Shown piece by piece: positions 7,106 through 11,764 of a DNA stretch of 11,764 nucleotides (its first letter is position 1; every line of letters starts with the position of its first letter). The stretch covers positions 1 to 11,764 of the forward strand of contig JAUSJS010000095.1 in assembly GCA_030647575.1 (NCBI GenBank). The letters are read 5' to 3'. Both the position numbers and the translations under genes were made by a program. Source of the DNA: Candidatus Limnocylindrales bacterium. Its GTDB lineage: Bacteria > Chloroflexota > Limnocylindria > Limnocylindrales > CSP1-4. The notes under the pieces are model-generated. The model had not been told where the DNA came from. It was given only the letters and a program-made list of their open reading frames with translations, and did not search any database.

Positions 7106-7423
7106 TCACGCCTCGCGGGCGATTGGCTCCAGGTCGATCGTGCGTACCTGGCGAGTCCGGCCGGCTTCGGTCCGGACGAGCGCGGCCGGGATGACCCCGG
7201 TGGCCATCTTCTCGATCACCGCGGCTTCGCCGGCATAGAGGCCGCCGCCCGTGATCCTGACCCGATCCCCCACCGCCAATCCGGCTCTGCCGTTTCCTGC
7301 GTTCAGATCGATCGTGGCTACTGTGGGCCGAACGTACGGCTCAGGGCCCGCTCCCGCCCTTGGGGTCGGCTTCGTGTCCGTTCGGGCCGGGGGATAGATG
7401 GTCTTGCGCTTGCGTGTCGCCAC
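7106..7423 (-). CDS. Small KOW-domain protein
   Basis: A 105-residue basic protein. Residues 1-45 are a probably disordered tail starting MATRKRKTIYPPARTDTKP. Residues 46-101 form a KOW-like beta-barrel: LAVGDRVRITGGGLYAGEAA (49-68) has the family's GDxVRI and the central turn glycines, followed by GVIPAALVRTEAGRTRQVRT. KOW domains in NusG and ribosomal proteins bind RNA or protein, so an RNA- or ribosome-related role is likely, but the partner is unknown. GTG 7423 is chosen because the tail starts there and AGGAGG lies 12 bases upstream; the longer frame to 7495 has no start signal. It is divergent from the PD40 gene and 150 bases upstream of the DinB gene on the same strand. Confidence 0.75.
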   Translation of the reverse strand: MATRKRKTIYPPARTDTKPTPRAGAGPEPYVRPTVATIDLNAGNGRAGLAVGDRVRITGGGLYAGEAAVIEKMATGVIPAALVRTEAGRTRQVRTIDLEPIAREA

Positions 7424-7520
7424 AGTGGCAGAAGTCCTCCTCTGGCCGTGTCTCAATATGCACGGCTCGCCCGCGATGCTACATCGGGGGGTCAATGAGG
7501 GTCGGCGTATCGTGGTGGTG

Positions 7521-8912
7521 ATGGACGAGATCCCGGCCGCCGAGGCGTTCGAACCTCAGCCCGAAGAGGCGACGGCCGCGGGTCGCCTCCGGCGGCGCCT
7601 CCGGATCGCGGTGACGCTGACGGTCGTGGCGGCGATCGTTGTGCTCGCGGCGATTGAGGGCGGCGGCTACATCATCCGGACGGACACCTTCGATTCGACC
7701 CCGGCGCCTGCGGCCGCACGGTTGGCGGTGGTCGACTCGGCCGGGGCCCTGACGACGATCGACGAGCGAGGGGGGTCGGCGGTCGCGTATTCCGTGCCAG
7801 GGATCGCCTTCCGGTTCCCTGCCTGGTCGCCCGACGGCTCGCGCATCGCGGCGATCGGCCAGGGCTCCGACGGCACCGGCGTCTACGTGTTCGCGGCTCG
7901 CGCGGCCGCGGAGGCGGGGGCCGACCCGGTCGTCGTCTACGAGAGCGCCGATCGACCACCGTTCTACCTCTACTGGACCCCGGACGGCGGGCAGTTGACG
8001 TTCCTCACGACCGAGCCGGACGGGCTCGCCCTGCGGATCGCGCCGGCGGATGCGAGCGCGATGGCCTCGACGGTCCGCGCCGGCGCGCCGATGTACTGGG
8101 ATATCGTCGATTCCGGCCGGCTGCTGGTGCATGCCGGGACGAGCGGGCCGGACGGATTCCTCGGAGAGGTCGGGGTCGACGGCGCGCCGTTCGAGGGAAC
8201 GGGCGCTTTGCCAGGGGTGTTTCGCGCGCCGGCCGTATCGAGCGATCGTCGGTATCGGGCCTACGTCGCGGCCGGCAACGGCACGACCGGCGAGGTCGTG
8301 ATCGAGGCACGGGACGGGAGCAGCACGAACCGGGTCCGCGTGTTCGGGCTGGCGGCGCTCTCGTTCAGCCCGCAGCGTGACGAGTTGGCGTTCGTTGCTC
8401 CGGATCAGCCGACGAGCGACGCCCTCCCCCTGCCGGCCGGGCCGCTCCGGCTCATCGATCCGCGCACGGCGGCAGCGCGGACGTTGCTCGACGGGACTGT
8501 CGTGGCGGTCTTCTGGTCTCCGTCCGGCAAGGAGATCGCCGTCCTCCGCCTCGGGAACTCTGGCGACAACGTGACCGAGGCGAAGCGCGGCGCCAGCGCC
8601 GCCCTCGCCAGGGCAAACATCGCGGCGGAGGAGGCCGCCGCGGGTCTGCCGCTGCGCCTCGCGTTCGTGGAAGTCGCGAGCGGTTCGGTCCGCTCCGAGC
8701 GGGTGGTTCGCCTTTCGGATCTTTTCGTGAACCAGGTGCTGCCGTTCTTCGACCAGTACGCGCTCAGCCATCGCTTCTGGTCGCCAGATGGCGCGGCCAT
8801 CGTGCTCCCGATCGTCGGTGAGGGGGACGTCACGCAGCTCTTCGTGATCCCCGCCGACGGTTCGGACGCCCATGCCGTCGCAACCGGCGAGATGGGGTTC
8901 TGGAGCCCCTGA
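7521..8912 (+). CDS. Membrane-anchored PD40/TolB-like beta-propeller protein
   Basis: A 463-residue protein. Residues 1-27 form an acidic then Arg-rich cytoplasmic tail (RLRRRLR) and 28-47 a single membrane helix (IAVTLTVVAAIVVLAAI), giving an N-in topology. The rest is an extracytoplasmic WD40-like PD40 propeller. Blade motifs include FPAWSPDGSRIAAI (99-112), LYWTPDGGQLTFL (150-162), LSFSPQRDELAFV (280-292), VFWSPSGKEIAVL (330-342) and RFWSPDGAAIVLP (418-430). The last residues, GFWSP (459-463), look like the start of another blade, possibly closing the ring with the N-terminal strand. A small insert (350-372) is Ala/Glu-rich and helical. The role is unknown: TolB-like propellers bind proteins, and no enzyme motif is seen. 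ATG 7521 follows GTG codons at 7512, 7515 and 7518; GTG 7512, 10 bases after GAGGG, is an equally possible start adding three residues. Confidence 0.85.
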   Translation: MDEIPAAEAFEPQPEEATAAGRLRRRLRIAVTLTVVAAIVVLAAIEGGGYIIRTDTFDSTPAPAAARLAVVDSAGALTTIDERGGSAVAYSVPGIAFRFPAWSPDGSRIAAIGQGSDGTGVYVFAARAAAEAGADPVVVYESADRPPFYLYWTPDGGQLTFLTTEPDGLALRIAPADASAMASTVRAGAPMYWDIVDSGRLLVHAGTSGPDGFLGEVGVDGAPFEGTGALPGVFRAPAVSSDRRYRAYVAAGNGTTGEVVIEARDGSSTNRVRVFGLAALSFSPQRDELAFVAPDQPTSDALPLPAGPLRLIDPRTAAARTLLDGTVVAVFWSPSGKEIAVLRLGNSGDNVTEAKRGASAALARANIAAEEAAAGLPLRLAFVEVASGSVRSERVVRLSDLFVNQVLPFFDQYALSHRFWSPDGAAIVLPIVGEGDVTQLFVIPADGSDAHAVATGEMGFWSP

Positions 8913-8930
8913 GCCTGAAGGCCCTCAGGG
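8907..8930. terminator. Shared hairpin overlapping both convergent stop codons
   Basis: CCCTGAG (8907-8913) pairs perfectly with CTCAGGG (8924-8930) around a 10-base loop that can itself form two more pairs. The left arm contains the TGA of the propeller gene (8910-8912) and the right arm contains the leftward stop of the ASCH gene (8925-8927). Its position suggests a two-way terminator. There is no T-tract. Confidence 0.45.
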
Positions 8931-9371
8931 TCGGTCGAGGCGCTCGACGATCCTGAAGCGCTGGAGAACGACCAGCGTGTCGTCGTCGAGCGCGAAGCCC
9001 GGGTCGTCGAGCCTGGCCCGCAGGTCATCGATGTAGCCGTTCCAGAAGCGCTCGTGGGCGATCCGGAACTCGGCCGCGTTTGCGTAACCCTCGCCCTCGT
9101 CAATCGCGTGGCGGTCGTCGACATCCGCGAGGCGGACGACGCGACAGTCGACCGTTTCGATCACGGCCACGGCGCGTTCGTCGGAGTCGAGCAGGATCTC
9201 GCGGGTTCCCGGGATCGGCAGCGATTCCCCATCGACCTCCATCTCCGCGAACAGGGCGGCCGTGGTCGTCTTCGTGCCGGCCAGGGCGAGCGCCGTCAGC
9301 TCGTCGCGGAGCGGCCCGGGAAAGGCGAAGCCCCAGGCCGGGAGCGGGGCAAGATCGGCCGGAAGTGGCAT
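8925..9371 (-). CDS. ASCH domain protein, YhfF type
   Basis: A 148-residue protein that is essentially one ASCH domain (PUA-like beta-barrel). Residues 18-40 carry FPGPLRDELTALALAGTKTT; the G-x-K-x-x-T motif (Gly 32, Lys 34, Thr 37) corresponds to the Lys and Thr that are catalytic in E. coli YqfB, an ASCH amidohydrolase of N4-acetylcytidine. VAVIETVDCRVV (68-79) is the barrel strand with Glu 72. DEGEGYANAAEFRIAHERFW (91-110) is the block typical of the YhfF branch. RNA binding or modified-nucleoside hydrolysis is therefore plausible, but the activity is not established for this branch. ATG 9371 has AGGA 10 bases upstream. The gene is divergent from the acetyltransferase and its 3' end meets the propeller gene at a shared hairpin. 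Confidence 0.9.
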   Translation of the reverse strand: MPLPADLAPLPAWGFAFPGPLRDELTALALAGTKTTTAALFAEMEVDGESLPIPGTREILLDSDERAVAVIETVDCRVVRLADVDDRHAIDEGEGYANAAEFRIAHERFWNGYIDDLRARLDDPGFALDDDTLVVLQRFRIVERLDRP

Positions 9372-9509
9372 GGGCGGTCGATCCTAGCGGTTTCTGCGCG
9401 GGTCCGGCGGCGGTCGGCCTATTTCCCAAGGGCGATCGTCGAATGAGATGGCTCGCCGTGCCCTGCGCGACGAGATCGCGCTGCCCGCGGAGGTGTCAGA
9501 CTCTCGCGC

Positions 9510-10406
9510 GTGAGCGAGAGGACCGAACTCCTCGTCGAGCGTTTCGCAACCGCCCCGGCCTTTCTGGAGTCCGCCGGCGACCTCCTGATCGAGCGCGAGG
9601 CCGTGCACAACCTGATCTTCGGGATCTGCGCCAACCTGACCGCCGATCCGGGCTTCCCGAGCGCGCCGCCCTATCTCGCCGCAGTCTCGCGCGCCGGTCG
9701 GGTCGTCGCGGCCGCGGTCATGACCCCGCCGTGGAACCTGGTCCTGTCGTGGACCGACGATCCCGAGGCGGTGCCTGCCCTGGCCGTCGACCTGGACGCC
9801 GCCGGGATCATGGTGCCGGGGACGGTCGGCCCGGTCGATCTCGCCCACGCCTTCGCCGGGCGCTGGTGCGTGGCGCACGGCCTAACCAGCCGCCGGGCCG
9901 TCGCCGAGCGGATCTATCGCCTCGAGCGGGTCGTCCCGCCCGTCGGCGTTCCCGGTCACGTCCGCGTCGCGACCGAGGCCGACCGCGACCTCCTGGTCGA
10001 GTGGGTCGACGCCTTTCTTGGCGAAGCCCTCGATCGGAGGAACCCCTACGAGGCGTCGGTCCTGGTCGATCGATCATTCCAAGTCGGCACACGGACCTGG
10101 TACCTGTGGGAGGACGGCGGTCCGGTCTCGGTGGCCGCCTCCGGCGGTCCGACGCCGAACGGGATCCGGATCGGGCCGGTCTAAACGCCGCCGGAGCTGC
10201 GGCGGCACGGCTACGCCAGCGCCGTGACCGCGGCAACCAGCCAGGCCGAGCTCGACAAGGGCCGGCGGTTCATCTTCCTGTTCACCGACCTGTCGAACCC
10301 GACCTCGAACAAGATCTATCAGCAGATCGGGTATCAGCCGGTGATCGACGTCGACCAGCTCATCTTCGTGGAGCCCGCCGCGGACGGCGAGGGGCCGCCT
10401 GCCTAG
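9510..10406 (+). pseudogene. GNAT-family N-acetyltransferase interrupted by one in-frame TAA
   Basis: From GTG 9510 the frame encodes 224 residues and stops at TAA 10182-10184, then continues in the same frame with clear acetyltransferase sequence to TAG 10404-10406. Residues 150-224 (VRVATEADRDLLVEWVDAFL and on to NGIRIGPV) lead to motif A, which continues after the stop as TPPELRRHGYASAVTAA, the acetyl-CoA pyrophosphate-binding loop (R-R-x-G-Y/x-A). FTDLSNPTSNKIYQQIGYQP then gives the C-terminal motif B. Relatives usually have Tyr where the TAA lies (GPVYTPP), so a single TAC-to-TAA change explains it. Without read-through the protein loses its cofactor-binding half. The substrate is unknown. 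The GTG start is uncertain: GGAGGTG lies 15 bases upstream. It could be a recent pseudogene, a sequence error, or much less likely a recoded stop. Confidence 0.85.
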
Positions 10407-10413
10407 TCTCGCG

Positions 10414-10430
10414 GCCGCCCGCGTGGCGGC
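10414..10430. terminator. Small hairpin between the acetyltransferase and GYD genes
   Basis: GCCGCC (10414-10419) pairs with GGCGGC (10425-10430) over the loop CGCGT. It sits in the short gap between two convergent stops, and its right arm touches the GYD stop codon. It has six pairs and no T-tract, so it is a weak candidate for a two-way terminator. Confidence 0.3.
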
Positions 10431-10750
10431 TAGGCGCCTGGGGCGCGATAGTCGACCCGTCGCCGGACGATCTCGTCGACGTCGGCGGCGGTCATCAGCT
10501 CGGAGGTCGTGATCTTGCCGACACCACTGGCGCCGACCGTCAGACTGGCCGCAGCGGCGGCGGCGCTGTCGGGTAGATCGGCGATGAGCAGGAAGTCGTC
10601 GGCACCCATGGCCCAATACATCGTTTCCACGGTGCCGCCCACGCTCCCGACCAGGGCTTCGACGGCCTTGGCCCGCGCCGACCCGCCCTCCTTGAGGACG
10701 CCCGCGGCGCCAGCCGCCGAATAGGAAGCCCGAAACAGGTACTTGGGCAT
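10430..10750 (-). CDS. GYD domain protein
   Basis: A 106-residue cytoplasmic protein matching the GYD family along its full length. MPKYLFRASYSAAGAAGVLK opens the ferredoxin-like fold, EGGSARAKAVEALVGSVGGT is the first helix and turn, and ETMYWAMGADDFLLIADLPD (42-61) carries the strand pair with the G-x-D-D segment that gives the family its name. KITTSELMTAADVDEIVRR and the C-terminal VDYRAPGA are also typical. The biochemical function of GYD proteins is unknown; the fold resembles dimeric alpha-beta barrel proteins. ATG 10750 is fixed by GAGGAGG at 5-base spacing; a 28-codon upstream extension is ignored. It is a single gene, divergent from the GGDEF gene and convergent with the acetyltransferase. 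Confidence 0.92.
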   Translation of the reverse strand: MPKYLFRASYSAAGAAGVLKEGGSARAKAVEALVGSVGGTVETMYWAMGADDFLLIADLPDSAAAAAASLTVGASGVGKITTSELMTAADVDEIVRRRVDYRAPGA

Positions 10751-11027
10751 CTGGTCCTCCTCTCGCGCCGACGGGACCATCTCGTCTGGACGTCCGCAAT
10801 GCGCAGTGTCGCCGAGAGGGGGGCGGCCGCGCAACCCCGGACGACCGGCTTTCGGTGATCTGACGGTCTGGCGGTCACCTCGCCAGCCGCGCCCGCCCGA
10901 GCGACGGATCCCGACGGAGCCGCGCCTCGTGACAGGACCATCGGGGCCGCTCCCGAACTAACGGGCGATGTCCCCTTGATCCTCCCAGCCCTACCGTTTC
11001 GCGCAATCCGTCCACGGTATCGAGGCT
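10751..11027. other. Divergent intergenic region of the GYD and GGDEF genes
   Basis: 277 bases with no supported gene; frames reaching into it have no start signal. It contains the inverted repeat CTGGCG (10868-10873) / CGCCAG (10881-10886) with a 7-base centre, which could be an operator or a chance GC hairpin. Promoters for both genes should be here, but none could be assigned. Confidence 0.45.
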
Positions 11028-11764
11028 ATGAGCTCCGCCCAGGTCGCCAGTTCCGGGTCCAGCGCGAGGTGGTTCCGCACCGTCGCGGGCAGCCTCAGCC
11101 GCTCTGTCGAAACCGCGCGCGACCTGCTGCCCCGCGGCCACCTGCTCTCGGACGAGACCTGGGCGCGCCGCCACCGAGCGGTGGTCCTGCTGCTCTGGGC
11201 CCACGTGGTCGCCGTGTTCGCCTTCGCGCTGCTGACCGACCACGACGCTGCGCACGGCGCCCTGGAAGCCTCGGTCGTCGCAGGCGCGGCCATGGCCTCG
11301 CAGTGGGGCGGCTTCGGTCGCACGATGCGAGCCGCCGCGGCGAGCTTCGGTCTGGTCAGCGCCTCGGCGATGTTCGTCCACCTGTCGGGCGGCTACGTTG
11401 AAGCCCATTTCCATTTCTTCGTGATGATCGGCGTTATCAGCCTCTACCAGGAGTGGCTGCCATTCCTGGTCGCAATCGCCTACGTCGTCGTTCACCATGC
11501 GGTGCTCGGCGTGGTCTATCCGGAGGCCGTCTTCAACCACCCGGCGGCACGCGCCAATCCCCTGCTGTGGACCGCGATCCACGGCGCATTCGTCCTGGGT
11601 GCGAGCCTCGTGAGCATCATTGCGTGGCGCTTCGTCGAGCAGCAGAGCCTCCACGATCCGCTGACCGGCCTACCGAACCGGGCCCTCTTCGCCGATCGCC
11701 TCAATCACGCGATGGCCGCGGCCGCACGGTCCGGCAAGCCATTGGCCGTCATGTACCTCGACGT
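11028..11764 (+). CDS. Membrane-anchored GGDEF protein (probable diguanylate cyclase), 3' end outside the window
   Basis: The first 245 codons of a longer gene. Residues 1-50 are cytoplasmic. About six membrane helices follow, near 51-70, 77-95, 101-120, 125-140, 144-163 and 180-200. Then SLHDPLTGLPNRALFADRL (207-225) and PLAVMYLD (238-245) mark the start of a GGDEF domain, which makes cyclic di-GMP from two GTP; the GGDEF signature itself, and any EAL domain, would lie beyond the window. The membrane part carries GGYVEAHFHFFVMI (121-134) and VVVHHAVLG (153-161), whose histidines 127, 129, 156 and 157 fall in or beside helices. This membrane module recurs in front of GGDEF and chemoreceptor-type domains, and its signal is unknown. 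ATG 11028 is the only start after an in-frame TGA at 10977-10979; its GAGG lies only 2 bases upstream, so the start signal is poor. Confidence 0.88.
   Translation, partial: MSSAQVASSGSSARWFRTVAGSLSRSVETARDLLPRGHLLSDETWARRHRAVVLLLWAHVVAVFAFALLTDHDAAHGALEASVVAGAAMASQWGGFGRTMRAAAASFGLVSASAMFVHLSGGYVEAHFHFFVMIGVISLYQEWLPFLVAIAYVVVHHAVLGVVYPEAVFNHPAARANPLLWTAIHGAFVLGASLVSIIAWRFVEQQSLHDPLTGLPNRALFADRLNHAMAAAARSGKPLAVMYLD

Noticed and set aside
9080..10576. 498-codon rightward open frame over the acetyltransferase
   Set aside because: The translation is Arg/Pro/Gly-rich without motifs; the correct frame carries the GNAT motifs on both sides of the TAA.
10875..11654. Leftward open frame opposite the GGDEF gene
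   Set aside because: The plus-strand frame from 11028 gives membrane helices and the GGDEF-domain start, so this is its shadow.
1..11764. Possible mobile, defence, toxin-antitoxin or biosynthetic gene cluster
   Set aside because: No transposase, integrase, repeat array, toxin pair or biosynthetic enzymes are present; the genes are unrelated single units in alternating orientation.

Overview
The window is GC-rich, with strong third-position G/C. Start sites are either of the AGGAGG type or apparently leaderless. All ten functional stop codons that lie inside the window are TGA or TAG. The gene families (GYD, DinB, ASCH, PD40 propeller, small KOW protein, MMPL, LVIVD-repeat protein) occur together in uncultured Chloroflexota (Limnocylindria-like) and in some Actinomycetota. 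I favour a free-living Chloroflexota-like bacterium, but this is inference from gene content, not from a marker gene. There is no tRNA, rRNA, CRISPR array, insertion sequence or phage gene, and nothing marks the window as a mobile island.

Left part (1-3474): an operator-like palindrome abuts a leftward -35 element whose gene lies outside the window. Next comes a secreted LVIVD beta-propeller protein with an inserted PA domain, closed by a strong GC hairpin. A 380-base stretch follows that may hold one 50-residue leftward ORF. A lipoprotein of unknown role comes after it.

Middle part (3474-8912): a stand-alone cyclic-nucleotide-binding protein (leftward) is divergent from a 12-TM MMPL/RND-type exporter (rightward). 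The exporter converges on a leftward pair, a DinB-superfamily protein and a small KOW-domain protein. Divergent from the KOW gene is a membrane-anchored PD40 propeller protein.

Right part (8912-11764): a YhfF-type ASCH protein (leftward) is divergent from a GNAT acetyltransferase whose reading frame is broken by a single in-frame TAA. Then come a leftward GYD-domain protein and the first 245 codons of a membrane-anchored GGDEF protein cut by the window end.

The layout is mostly single genes in alternating orientation, with convergent pairs separated by small hairpins. I see no multi-gene operon and no clear new system. The points most worth a second look are the in-frame TAA in the acetyltransferase, the regulatory palindromes at 9-25 and 3925-3941, the histidine-bearing membrane sensor of the GGDEF protein, and the PA-in-propeller secreted protein.
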